Of a stretch of DNA of 64,000 nucleotides, positions 1-12,000 are shown one piece after another. The notes under the pieces were generated by a model. It searched no databases and was not told the DNA's origin. It saw nothing but the letters and a program-made list of their open reading frames with translations. The stretch's first letter is position 1, and every line of letters starts with the position of its first letter. Origin of the DNA: Aptenodytes patagonicus (taxonomy: Eukaryota; Chordata; Aves; Sphenisciformes; Spheniscidae); assembly GCF_965638725.1 (NCBI RefSeq), contig NC_134974.1, positions 2,440,143 to 2,504,142 of the forward strand, read 5' to 3'. Position numbers and translations under genes: made by a program.

Positions 1-980
1 CCCCCCCTTGCCCATCGTTTCGCCACGCCGGCGATTGCCACATGCTCCGGGCAGCACAACGGCGGCCGGCCTTCCCCCCCACCCCCCCCCCTCCGCCCCA
101 CCCCTCGCACCCTCGCCAAGTCACGGGCGACGGCGAAACGCTCCCACGGGACGAGAGCACCCCGGCTCTCTGTGCCTCAGTTTCCCCATCGCCCAAACGA
201 TGGCAGGGCTTTGTCTCTACCGGGCTGCGGACAATAAAACCGGGGTGGGGGGATCCCACCTCGCTCCCACCCCCTCGGCAGGAGGAGAAGGCGACTTCCT
301 CACCCGCCGTGCCGGAGCTGGAGGGTTTCCACGCCACCAAAAGGCCTTCGGCTTCGGCGGAAACAAGGCTGACGGGCGAGAGCGATGGAGGAAGTTTGGC
401 CGTCGCTTCGCCGAAGAAGTTGCTGGCGGGATGTTCGGCGGGTCGTGGTGGTCCCCGCCCGGCGGCAGGGCGAGGGCGGCGGGCAGGAGCACGAGCAGCG
501 GTGCAGGCAGGAGGGTTATTGTCTTCCCAGGAGACCCCGCTGCACAATGGGGAGCGGCTGCGCCGAGGCTTGCGGAGGATCCTCGCCCACCTCCCTGCGC
601 GCCCCCCTTTGCTAGGGACCCCCCTCCAAGGTGCATAGCCCGCCCCCCCCCCCCCCTTCCTATGAGCGCCGGTCTGAGCATCACCCCATCCCTACGACCC
701 CCCTTCACCCCGGCAGGACCCCAAAACCTGCCCCCCCCGCTGGGTGGGGAAGGGCAGAGCCCCCCCAAAGTTGGGGGGGCAGCGACCTGAGGGGCCCCCC
801 CGGGGGGATTGAACCCCCCTGTGCCGGACGGGGGTGACCCCCCACACACCCCCCCAAGCAGGGAAGGGAAATGCCCCCCAAAAAAGGGAGAGGGGCTGAG
901 GGGGGGGGGGGGGGGAGGACGGACCCCCCGCCCCGGGGCTGGGGGGGGGGGGGGGGGCTGCACCGCCCGCCGGGACCCAC
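1..980. other. ARHGEF2 intron, very GC-rich, with long G/C runs
   Basis: This stretch lies downstream, on the minus strand, of the first coding exon of ARHGEF2, so it is intron of that gene; the remaining exons would lie left of position 1. I see no exon with a credible acceptor and donor. It contains many runs of G or C, the largest at about 901-916 and 942-957, which could form G-quadruplexes and may be poorly sequenced. Long open frames here on both strands are by-products of the low stop-codon density of GC-rich DNA. Confidence 0.6.
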
Positions 981-1028
981 CTGGGCACGATCGCTCCTCG
1001 CCCGGGCCAGCGACTCGATGCGGGACAT
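981..1028 (-). CDS. ARHGEF2: ARHGEF2 (GEF-H1) first coding exon of the classical isoform
   Basis: The exon encodes MSRIESLARARSDRAQ and ends in phase 0 at a CAG|GTGGGT donor at 980/981. Mammalian GEF-H1 begins MSRIESLTRARIDRSR and also splices in phase 0 into ELASKTREKEK..., so both start and boundary match. GEF-H1 is a microtubule-associated guanine nucleotide exchange factor that activates RhoA when released from microtubules; its C1, DH and PH domains are encoded by later exons outside the window. The neighbouring SSR2 copy supports the assignment, since ARHGEF2 and SSR2 are adjacent and on the same strand in human. Only 16 residues are visible, so identity rests on this N-terminus, on the synteny and on the upstream exons described separately. 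Confidence 0.85.
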
Positions 1029-1165
1029 AATCCGCGGAGCCGCCCCGCTCCGCTCCGCTCCGCTCCGCTCCGGGCCTGCCCGCCCCTGCCCGCCCCTGCC
1101 CGCCCCTGCCCGCTCCCGGGCTCCGCCCCCCCGGGGGCGGGTCGTGCTGCCGGCCCCGGCCTCGT
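1029..1165 (-). promoter_or_regulatory. ARHGEF2: GC-box promoter of the short ARHGEF2 isoform
   Basis: Directly upstream of the MSRIESL exon lies a CpG-rich stretch. It contains five copies of a CGCTC pentamer (1045-1071) and an array of a TGCCCGCCCC decamer (1077-1110), each a potential SP1/KLF GC box, and no TATA box. This is the expected architecture of a CpG-island promoter feeding the first coding exon. The transcription start itself cannot be placed from sequence. Confidence 0.55.
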
Positions 1166-1239
1166 GCTGCCCGCGGGCCTTTGTTCGAGACGGGACCGGC
1201 AGCGCGCAGGATCGGGCCCCGGGCGGGGACCGGGCACCC

Positions 1240-1910
1240 CGCGAACGGGCAGCCGGGGAACGGGCAGCCCGGAGTCACTCCGGAGCCGGGAACGGCCGCC
1301 GGGAACCGGCACCGGGAACGGGCAGCCCGGAGTCACTCCGGGTCCGGGAACGGCCACCCGGAACTGGCACCCCAGAGTCACTCCGGGTCCGGGAACGGCC
1401 ACCGGGAACCGGCACCGGGAACGGGCAGCCCGGAGTCACTCCGGAGCCGGGAACGGCCGCCGGGAACCGGCACCGGGAACGGGCAGCCCGGAGTCACTCC
1501 GGGTCCGGGAACGGCCGCCGGGAACGGGCACCCCAGAGTCACTCCGGGTCCGGGAACGGCCACCGGGAACCGGCACCCCGGAGTCACTCCGGAGCTGGGA
1601 ACAGCCACTGGGAACCGGCACCCTGGAGTCACTCCGGGTCCAGGAATGGCCACCGGGAACTGGCACCCTGGAGTCACTCCAGGTCCGGGAATGGCCGCCA
1701 GGAACTGGCACCCCGGAGTCACTCCGGGTGCGGGAACGGGCACCCTGGAGTCACTCCGGATCCAGGAATGGCCACCGGGAAAGGGCACCCCGGAGTCACT
1801 CCGGAGCTGGGAACGGCCACCCTGGAGTCACTCCGGATCTGGGAACAGCTACCCAGCATCGCTCCGGATCCAGCCGTGGCTGCTGGGAATGGCCGCTCCG
1901 GAGTCACTCT
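1240..1910. repeat. GC-rich minisatellite built on a 15-bp core
   Basis: About 14 copies of a unit beginning GGAGTCACTCC occur in tandem. Spacing between successive copies is mostly 45 or 60 bp and once about 30 bp, that is, multiples of 15 bp, and the rest of the unit repeats variants of GGGAACGGCCACC. The array degenerates towards its right end. It sits just upstream of the short-isoform promoter of ARHGEF2. Long open frames on both strands through it are repeat artefacts and not genes. Confidence 0.9.
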
Positions 1911-4900
1911 GGATCTGGCCCTCCGGAAGCTGCTCCGGATCCGGCCAGCTGCTCGGGAAGCATCACACCAGAGTCCCCCCCAGATCGGTGCCCCGATGTC
2001 CAGCCCTTGCTCTCGTGCCTCAGTTTCCCCTCCCCACACGCACCCATCGCCCCGCCCAGCCTCGGCCCCACGGAAACCCCACATCTTTGGGGACCACGAC
2101 CCATCCACCGCTTGCGTCCTCCCTGGGTGACACCGGGGCTGGAATCCTCCAAAGAAGAAGAAAATCCCATGGGATTTCAATCCCCCATTGCCCGGCGGCC
2201 ACCACGGGACTCCCCAAAACTGCCCCAGAGCCCCGAATACCCCCAAAATGCAGTTTTGGGGTGACGCACGAACCCCATCCCCGCATTGTGGGCCCAGCGC
2301 GACCTTTTTTCCTCCGTTTTGGGGCTTTTATCTCCCAAACGGAGCAAATCGATGCCAGACCCTGCCCCCGGAGAGCGGCTCTGGGAATGCTGATGCTTCC
2401 CACCAGCTTTTGGGGGGGGGGGGGGGGGGGAGACAGAAAAAGCCGCTTTCCCATCTGGATCCTCAGCGAGGGAAAGTCAGGCTGAAGGTGGTATTTCGGA
2501 AAAAAATGTGCTTTTTTCCCTTAAAACGGTGGCTTCGGAGAGGACGCCAGCACCAGGAGCTGGGCTAACCTCAACCCGGTTGAACATTAACTCGCCGGCT
2601 GGGAGAAGCCGGCATTTATCGGATTTATCCCGCTCGCTGCCAGAGATAACGCTACCGACGTTGCCAAGAGAACCGAGGCACCAGGACGGCTCCAAGTCCC
2701 GGCGGAGCCCAGGGCTGCGGGCAAGGGGAGGCTTTTCAGGGACCTCGTCCCCCAGCGTCACCCGGCGAGCCCCGAGGCAAAGCCACCCACCCCGCCGCCG
2801 GGCCGCGTGGGTGCAAACGGCTCCTTAAGCAAAGAAACATCCCTTTTCTCCACGTTTCTGAGCCCGGCGGCACTCGACGCTCGCCAAGGGGACGGGGACA
2901 AAGCCGCGTGGACAACCAGGGGTGATGCCGTCGGCTCTCGGCTTAATGAGTAACCGCGAAAAGCCACCGATGCTGCCGGGAGGTGCCAACCGCTCTCTAT
3001 GAGCTGCCTCGACTTCCACGCAGAAACCGTTGCCAGTGGCAAAGGAAACGGCGCGGCGGTGCCGAATCCGGCCCTGCAAACCCCCCGCGGGAAACGGGTG
3101 GGAGGCGCCCACGCAGGGTGGGGAGGCACCCACGCAGGCGGCTCCCAGGGAAGAGGAGAAGTCGGGAGCCGGAACGGAGCCGTCGGGGAAAACACATCCA
3201 ATGACCCAAAACCAGGCGGCGGCAGCTCCGGCCGGAGCAGCTTTATCGGAGGCAGCCGCGGCCGTTAACCCAGCGCAGGCTCGTTCCTGGGTGGGGGCCC
3301 CGCTGCCGAGGCCGGGGTTTAACTAAATTGCGGTCCCGAAAGCAGAACCAAACCCTCGCGAGGCCGCCCCGAGCATCCGGGGGAGACGTGGTCACGCTCC
3401 TCCTTTCACCCAGAGCCTAATTCCTAATTTCTCATTTCCTCCCTGGGTACAAACCCCTCCGGCCGGGGTTTGCTTCTGCTTCCCCCTCCCCGGCCGTAAC
3501 CCTAAAACAGCCCCAAAAACGACGGAAGGAAACCCTGAACAGGCGCCCGGCCGCCCCGGGGTGGGATGCGGCCGGCAGGGAGGCTCGGCTGATGCCCGTG
3601 GGGGGGGTCCGGTGCCTCTCCCCACATGGCAGGGCCGGATCCGGGCACTGGAAAGCCCCGCGGTGCTGCGAGCATCACGTGGGAGCAGAGGGCGAAGGGG
3701 GAAGCGGCGGCAGCTCAGCCATAAAAAGTCAGGAAGGGAGGAGATGGGGGTGATCCGGTTGCAGAGGGGACCCCACGGCCCCCGGGGGTAAACTGCGTGG
3801 TCCCCCCCCCCACGAGGCCGGACTCACCCCGGCACCAGCCCCTCGCCAAAACTGCCGACGGGCATCACCGCAGGAACGCAGCCGCCCCACGGCATCGCGG
3901 GTGCTGGATGCCGGGGGTGCCGGATCCTGGGGGTCCCGTCCCCCCGCCATGCCCCGCAGCCCCCCAGCATCACGTGGTCCGTCCCCGCCAAGGGCGGGAG
4001 ACGACCTGGCGTCGTCGGGTGCTCGGGCGAGACCCGCAGCGGCAGCGATGCCCCGGGACCCCCGCGGGACCCCCAGTGCTGAGCCGTTCCCATGACTCAC
4101 CCTGGGCGCAGGACGGCCGTACATGGCTGGGGCTCCCCGGGGACGGGACCGCGCCGAGTCCCCGAGGCGGCGGCGAGCTCGGCCCCGGTGGCTGGGATTA
4201 TTATTTCTTCCTGAAATAGCACGGTCCCTCCCCTCCGCGGCCTCCCCGCTCCCCACGGCCGCTTCCCGGCCAGCGCCCAGCCCTGCGAAACCCCAGCTCG
4301 CCCCCCCCCCAAGGTGGCACCGGGTGCTCTCTGCTGCCTGCAGACCTCTCGGGGGTCCCCTCCGTTGGGGTCCCCTCCACCAATGTCCCCCACTGAGCCC
4401 CAGTGCCTCCCTCCGCTGCCCCAGGACCCCAAGGACCCCTCCCCATCCCTGCCGCAGCCTCTGCTTGGGACCCCCCCCCCCAAGCTACGAGCACCCATCT
4501 GCAGAGCGTGACCCAAGATTGGTCGTGTCCCCCCCGCCACGGGGGGGACGGTGCTGCCTCGGCTGGCGGCACAGCCGCGGGGACGCCTGGCGCCGTCCCC
4601 GTGCCGCCAGCACCGGGGGGACCGTGTCGGGGCGGCTCTACCGTGCACCCCCCGGCAGCGATGCGGGGGCGGGCGCCCCGCTCCCCCCCTGCTCCCCAAT
4701 CCCCCCCCCCCCCCCGCCTCCGCCGCTCGGCCTGATGCAATCGCCGCGTGCAGGGCTCGGCGTCCCGCTGCCTCGGCCGGGATCGACCCCCCTTTCCCCA
4801 TCCATCTGCCCCTGGGGGGGGGGGGGGGCCGGATCCAGACCACCACCAGCACTCCCAGCCTTCGAGGACCCTTCTCCCTCCCCGGAGATCCAAGAGGACA

Positions 4901-6302
4901 AACTTTGCTAAACCGAGACTTGGCGAGAGCCTGAGCAGCCCTTTCCTCCTGCTAAATAAAAATAATAATAATAAATCCTGGATTTAAACCCATTTGCAGC
5001 CCTGGGTCAGCACCCAGCGGGGTGGGACGAGGACGGAGCCGTCCCGACTGCGGGGTCCGGACCGTGCCGGGGTGGGTTTTGGCCCGTCGGCCGCGGCGCT
5101 GGGGCCCGGGGCGGGGGGGGGGAGCGTGGCCCCCGTGATGATGTTAACAGCTGGCCGTTAATCCGGCTGGCCGCTGCCCGGCAGGGAGGAGGCAGGATGA
5201 GATCAGGGGCCGGGGGGGGGGGGTGGGGATTAATGGCTTCGCATGGCGGCAAATCACAACCCCGGGGGGACGGGGGGGGTGGGCTGTGAGGTGGGCTTCA
5301 CCCCCCAGAAGTGGGTGGCAGGGGGTGGCCGGCAACGCCACGGGGACATAAAGCCATCGGTGGCCCCCATGTCCCCAAGATGCCGCGTGCATCGCTGTGC
5401 CTCAGTTTCCCCCTAAGCTCCTGGCACCATGGCAGGGGGCAGTGGTGGCTGGGGAAGACACCCCCCCCCCCCCGTGCCCCCTCGCTGCCCCCCCGGCCAC
5501 CCAGAGTCAACCAAAGCATCCCGGCACCCTACGAGCAGGCATCGCCTCCCGATGAGAAATGGGGAAACTGAGGCACGGGCGGGGTGGGGTGGGGTGTCTC
5601 AGCAGGGTCCTGCCGCCCTCCGAGCTGGGAAGGAGACGGAGGAAAATATCCCAAACGAAGGAATCGCTCCAGGAAACCGCTGGGATGGAGCGGAGGGGCC
5701 CGGGGGAGGGCGCGCGGGCGGTGAGCTCAGCGCACAAACAAGCGCGCCCGCCGCCCGGAAAAGCCTCATTTCCCCGGCCGTGGCGGGGGCCGAGCCCGGT
5801 GAACCCCGGTGGGGACTGTCCCCCACCCCGCAACGGGCAGGGGGTCCCCATATGGCCCCCCGCCTCGCTGCCGGGGGAGAGCGGCTTTGCCACCGGTGCC
5901 CGCCGCCATCCCGGGCACGCCGCCGGCACTCGCCATCCGGTGCTTTCCGCCGTGGCTCCGGATGCACCGTGACGGTGTCAACATGGGGACTGGGGGTGAC
6001 GGCAGCGCCACCGAAACTGCATCGCCGGTGGCCGGGCGGGATCCGGTATCCGCCGGGCAAACGCCGCCTTCCTCGGTCTCCTTCCCCGAGAGCATTTCGG
6101 GGTTTTCCCCCCCCCCTCTTTAGATCCCAAAGGATGAAAACCAGTGACGGGCGGTGCCAGGCAGGAGAGGGGAAACTGAGGCACGGCTTCCCCAAAGGGC
6201 AGAGCAACAACTGAACGCCCCCCCCCCCCCCCCCATCCCAACCCCATCACCGCATTTCGGGGAGCGAAGCGCCCCGCCACCCCCTCCTCTTCCCCTCCCT
6301 AC
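1911..6302. other. ARHGEF2 intron between the extension exons and the internal first exon
   Basis: No convincing exon was found. The stretch is GC-rich, with C/G homopolymers (for example near 2411-2430, 4808-4827 and 5210-5221). Several copies of a short motif GTGCCTCAGTTTCCCC lie in both orientations (2015-2030, 5396-5413, reverse at 5560-5578 and 6168-6186). It separates the last upstream coding exon (ending at 6303) from the alternative first exon near 1 kb. Confidence 0.5.
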
Positions 6303-9078
6303 CTTCGTCTTCCCCGTCATCCTCTTGATGAAGCTGAGGGTCCGGCCCAGGGGGGTCTCTTCCCAGCTCTTGCTCCCCGCCTCCCCCGCCAGCTGCCCGC
6401 AGCTCCCGGCGCCGAAGCTGCAGGAGACGGAGGATCCAGCCTGGACAATCCCCCTCTGTCCGTGGCCTCCGCGGGGCTGGGAAATAGGGAGGAGCGAGCC
6501 CAGCCGCCCTGGCCCCCCGGCTTCTCTGGGGTGGCTGCTCCGCTCCCAGCTGGGTCGAGCACAGAGCCCTTTCTGTTCGCCCCGAGCCCCGCGGGGTGCG
6601 GAGACAGCCCCCCCCCCCTTCAGGCTGGTGGCTACGTCCCCTCCTCGGTGACCCCCACCGTGTCACCTGCTCTGTAATTTGGGGAGCGGGGCGGTGGTCC
6701 CAGTTTGTGCGGGTGCGGCTGCAAGGTTGTGGGGTGCTACGAGCACGGACCCCCCCCTTCCCCCTTCCCTGGGTGGTCCCGCTCAGGACTGGCCCTGGTT
6801 CTTCGGGGACGCCCTCGGTGGGGGACGAGCCACCCTCGGTGGGGGACAGGTCCTGCTCCCAACCCATCGCGAGGGACGTGGAGGGGATGGCTGTGGGGCG
6901 CCCGGGCCACGCAGCACCATCCTTTTTGGCGAGGTGGTTGGGGGCCAGCCTGGCCCCCTCTGTGTCCCTGTCCCTGTCCTCGCTCGTCCCCCGCGGGGCT
7001 CCCGGCCAGCCGCGGGCACGACGATGCCCGGGAACAGCCGCCCTAATGAAGATGGGAATGGGCTGTGACAGGCGCCGGGGACGGAGGGGGCCCCGTGCCG
7101 CCAGCACAATGTCCTGCCAGGAGGGGGGCCGGGCATCCCGGGGAGGGGGGCGGACACGCCGTCCCCTCCAGCCTGCTGGTCCCTGGGGGGGGGGGTTTGG
7201 TCCTGCTGACCCCGATGCCGGGGGTGAGGGGAAGCATGTCGGGTCTCAGCCTGCCCCTGTCGCACGCAGCCGTCCCGTCCCCTCTCTGCAGCCACAAGCA
7301 AAAAAAAAAAAAAAAAAAAAAAATCCCTATTTGGGCCAATATTTTAATCTCTAAATTTCCCCTCGGGGCGCTCTGGTCCCTGAGCTGCCTCATTCGCGCC
7401 CCGGCACAGGGGTACAACGTGCACCACCCCCCCCCCTCAACTCACCCATTGACCAGGCTCTGCCGGGAGGCGAAGGGGGAAATCTCTGCAACGGCAAAAG
7501 AAAGATGAATTAAAAGAGGGGCCGAAGGGCGGCGAGAGAAGCCAGCTCTTTTGGTTGGTGAAGCATCCGCCGCGGTCCAGGGCTGCCATGGGGGGTGAGG
7601 GGGGGGGGACGAGAAATAATTAACTCTGGCGGCAGCGCCATCGATTTTGGGTCGTTATCAGGGAGGTTTGAGCAGGGACGGGGATGCAGCGCCGGGGGGA
7701 TGCGAGGTGGGGGCCATCACCCCGGTCCTGCCCGGGGGTACGCGGGTGCCACCACTCACCGCCTGCGTCAGGGAAGCTGTCGATGACACTGAGCGATGCC
7801 GATTTGGAGAGGGCGCAGCCGCCGGCGCTCTGCCTGGCCCGGTGTGCCGGCAGCCTCCGCGCATCCTCCTGCCAGCGGTGATGGGGTTGGCACCAGGGCC
7901 ACCGGCTCCTCTCCCTGCCACCTTCTACCCGCCCTCTGGCAGGGCCCAGCGGGTGGCACAGGGCAGCTGCCGGTCCCCAGGATGGCGCACCCGGGCTCCT
8001 ACCGGTGCCGGACGGTCCCCAGGCTCACGGGCCGTCTATTTTCCCCTCCCCGACGTTGATCCCCAAAATTAAGCTGCTCCCAGAGGATAACGCAGCTTGG
8101 GCAGGAGCACCCCGGTCCCAGGATGATGGCAAAGCCACCCAGGATGGGGCTTTCCTGGGGACCCATCATGATCCCCTCTCCCGGGGTCCCCTCCCCTCAC
8201 CCAAGCTCAGCCCCTGAATCCATCCCCCGGCTGCAGGCGGGTGCTGGTGACAGGACACCCTGGGGTGGCAGGAGGAGGAGGAGGAGGGGGGGGTCCTACC
8301 TGCGCCCGCTGCACGTCGGCCTCGTCCTCCTCGTCCTGGGAGAGCAGGGACTCCAGGTCGTCGTTGCTGTGGATGAGGGGGGCTCGCCGGGGGTCCCGCC
8401 GGTGCCGCCCCAGCCCGTCCAGCTGCTCCGCGCTGGAGTCGATGTCGTCGGGGCTCAGCCCTTTGAGACTCACGCTGCGACGGGGAGAGGGGGACCCTGA
8501 GCTGCCGGGGGGGGACACGACACCACCAAACCGGGACCCCCATCCACGTGGGGTGAGCCTTGCTCTAGCAACTGGCTCTCGGGGCATCCCCACCGGGTCA
8601 GGGCAAGGGATGCTCATCCCCGGGGTGCGCCCGGGGACGCTGCACAGAGGACCCCCACCCCCGGATCGGGGGGCTCGGGAGCAGCGGTGCGAAGGCACGG
8701 AAGAGGGGGTGGCTGCAGGGCTGGGCTGGGGACACAGGGCAGGTCACCGCTACCTGAGCTGGTCGTAGCCGGGGACCCCACGCAGCTCCTTGCCTGGCTC
8801 CCAGCTGTGCCGGCGGAAGGGGTCCCGGGAGCGGATGGAGGTCCGGAGGGCACAGGATCGCCGCAACGGCACCCCCCGAAAGCGGTCTTCATCCTCATCT
8901 TCCCCCTCCTCCTCCTCCTCCTCCCAGCCAGCCTCGGTGCTGGGGCTGGGGCTGGGTGCGGTGACAGGCTCCAGGGCCGACATGCAGCGACGTTTCTGAC
9001 CCGGGACCCCGCAGAGGGCACCTTCGCAGGGACCCAGGAAGATGTCGGGACCGTCCATGCTGCGCTCAGGGCCGGACG
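6303..9078 (-). CDS. ARHGEF2: ARHGEF2 upstream exons coding an AKAP13-like N-terminal extension
   Basis: Five minus-strand exons join in frame: 8754-9078 (possible start ATG at 9058), 8300-8474, 7760-7829, 7446-7485 and 6303-6417, each with AG acceptor and GT donor. The product opens MDGPDIFLGPCEG, then has an acidic Glu/Asp run, RSRDPFRRHSWEPGKEL, SVSLKGLSPDDIDSS, LIHSNDDLESLLSQDEEDE, LSKSASLSVIDSFPD and, last, LGRTLSFIKRMTGKTK. From memory, human AKAP13 before its C1 domain has the same order: FRRHSWGPGK, RRSFSLEGL, LTKSISLMTI, SRTFSYIKNK. The last exon ends in phase 0, exactly like the MSRIESL exon, so both can splice to the same next exon (left of the window). RRHS and RRSVS fit basophilic kinase sites such as PKA. 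Function is inferred: a regulatory extension of the Rho exchange factor. More 5' exons may exist, and the start codon is uncertain. Confidence 0.7.
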
Positions 9079-12000
9079 CTGCGGGAGGGAGGAGAGGAGG
9101 CGTCGGGGGGCGGGGGGGGCCAGCCCAGCCTCGGCGCAGGGCATGAAACGAGTTGGGGGGGGTCTCATCTGAGCTCTGCAGACCCCCCCCGCCAGCTCCC
9201 CAGATTGTTTTTACGGCCGCTCTTGGAGCTTTAAACAGCCTGTAAAGCTTACGATGGCCATAAAGAGGAGCTGCCCTTTCCCGGCCGTGTCGTCCCCCCC
9301 CCCGGCGCTGACCTTGCCGAGCCCCACGCGCTGCACGGGGCCCCCCAACCCTGCAGCGCCGGCACCGCGATGGAGAGGGTTCCCGGCCCCCCGGCCCTGC
9401 ACAAACACGGCCGGGGGGGGGGCCGCGGCTGGCAGGAACACACAGAAACACCCACTCGAGGCCGAGCACGGCCCCGCACCTCGCTGCCGGTTACTCATTA
9501 AGCGCCCAGGAATTTGGCCGAGATGAGAGCGGCTCCTCTCCAGCTTGGCCGGGGGGGGGGGGGGGTTAAGTAGTGATGGGGTCTCACCGCCCCAGGGTGA
9601 CCCCGCAAGGATGCAGCCCGTCCACCCAGACAGAAAACCCCCAAATTTCCACCTCCCCGGGGCGATACATCCCCCCGGAGCAGCCGTCCCTCGGGAGAGG
9701 ATACTCAGGTTGCTTTGCGGTCGCTTGGGGACCCGGATTTAGTCTGGTGGCATCCGGCCCCTGCATGTGCTGGTCGCAGCGCGGCAGCAGGATGGGACCT
9801 GGGGAGGTTTCAGGATGGGACCCGGGGAGGTTTTAGCCTGGCCGTGCCCCCCCCCCGCGAAAGGCCACACCAGGCTGGGGAAGCCCCTGAACATCCCGAC
9901 ACCCCTGGGCTGCCCACGCCAAGCAGCTACAAAAGCCCTTAAAGAAAGGCCACTGCGGGGTGCAGCTTTTAGCCCCCCCCAAACCCGGCTCCCCATCATG
10001 CCCGGTCCCTCCACCTTGCAGCAGCATCAGTGCAGCCTTGCTGGCCCTGTCTGGACCACGTTACCCCCCCCCCCCCGGTTAAGCAAAAACCCCTTCTCCT
10101 GCTGCCGTTAGCGAGACGGAGCCAGGGCTGCAAACCCCAGCGGAGCATCCCGATCCCTGTGATCCAGCCCATTGCTCCGGTCCCCGCTGCCCACACCTGC
10201 CCATAATCCCAAAATCCCGACACCAGTGGCCATGCCGGCGCCCGAGGCGTCTCCCAGGGCTGGCACATCCTCCCCTGGCACTGCCCGGCCCCTACTCACC
10301 CCGCTGCGCCCGAGCCCCGTGGGCAGCTCTCCCCACCCCGGCCAGCCCCGCTTGGGACAGGGAGGGAAATGGGATGAGCTCAGCCGCTTTCCTGTTTTTA
10401 CATTCCTGGCCCAGTCAGCTGATAAAAAAACCCCACTTTCCTCCGCGTCTGCCCATCATCTGCCCTTCGATCTGCCCAGGACCAGACCAGAACAAGTGAG
10501 CGGCTTTGCCGCAAATACCGAGGAATAAATAAATAGCAAAGACAGCGTCCATCGCTCGGTGGCACTTTCGCCACCAGTAAGCACGGCTCTCCCCGAAAGC
10601 ACACAAGGCGACCTGGTGATTTAGGGGCTCCCAGACTCGTATAGGTGTCGGTGCCCAGAAAAGCAACCTGGATGCCCAGGAGCTTCCCCGTTTAGTGCCA
10701 GAAACGGGGATCAGAGCTGGGGATCTCGGGGCATAAACCCAACCTCCTGAGCAGGGAGCTGGCAGGGCAAGGGATGGGACGCTGGAGCAGCGTCACGGCT
10801 GAGCAGCATCCCCCAAATCAAATCCCAACCCTCCAGCCCCAGCAGCCCCTACCGTCGCTTGCCCCCCTCCAGTCCGCCGCAGTGCCCCGGGGTGCACCCC
10901 TCCACCCCAAGGAGTTGAACCAACCCCGTTTACCGCCCGTCGGCACTGGGACACCGGCAGCAGCTTCCCATCGGCACGGCACCGTGGCGTTACCCGCTTG
11001 GTGCCCGGACGCATCGGCGACTCCTCCAGCCAGGAGTCACTAACTCCCTGCAGCGCTAAAAGCCCGGCACCGAGCTGGCCTTAAGGTCCAGTGTTTGTAT
11101 TTCAGCCCCCCCCAAAATGTCGGTGAGCACCAGCTGGAGAGCAGCGAGGAGGCTGGGGATCGTGTTACCCATGGGCTGTGCTCGCCGAAGGCCTTCAGCT
11201 CCCGGATGGGGTGCGGGGACCGTGGCACGATGGCTCAGCCCAGCCAGGGGACAGGGACTTGGGGGAGATGCCCCCACCCAGTCCCTCCGCTCCGTGCTGA
11301 GAACGGCCAACGCTCATCACTGGAGTCATGGAGAGGGGTCAGGACCGCACCGGGTCCCCCCACCGCCTGCTCCAGGCCAAGCGCGGCTCCCCGGGGACAA
11401 GAAGTGTCCCCAGACACCCTGGGTGCCAGGTGGGCTGGAGGGCAACGGCTGCCACAGCGCACCCAGCCTGCGCTTCCAGGCAGCTCCGCCAGCACTTTGG
11501 ACCCTGCTGGAGCAGCGAGCGCCAGGTCAGAGTCATGGCTCCCAGGGGAGGAAGCAAGAAGCAAGGTCTTCCTCCTAAAAGCCACTCCGCCCCGATGCCA
11601 CGGAGGGGTTTGTCCTCTGCCGAGGACCCCCAGGAGCATGGGGAGGGCAAACCCATCCCTGCACCGGGCAGGACACGCATGGCAGCATGTTGCCCCAGTT
11701 TCTTTCCAGGCAGAGCCGGATTCTCCGGCACCGGCAAGGATTAACCGCCGGCCACCGGCTTTCTAGGCGGCCGGAGGATGCTCGTGCCGGCCACCACCGC
11801 TAGACGGGGAAACTGAGGACCAGAGGGACGAGCGGCCGACTCGAGGGTCATGGCAGCGACCTTTGGGTCAAGCCCCGTCAGCACCAGGGAGGGAGCGCGG
11901 AAGGGGGGGACGCAGGCGTCCCGTCCCCACGGTCCCGTGGGCGCAGCCGTAGCACAGGGTGAAGGGCGGGGAAGGTGCCAGCGAGCGGCTTGGGGGGCGG

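Noticed and set aside
871-2485. Long overlapping open frames of about 230-430 codons on both strands near the left end
   Set aside because: They run through a GC-rich minisatellite whose unit lacks stop codons in several frames. The translations are periodic and match no family.
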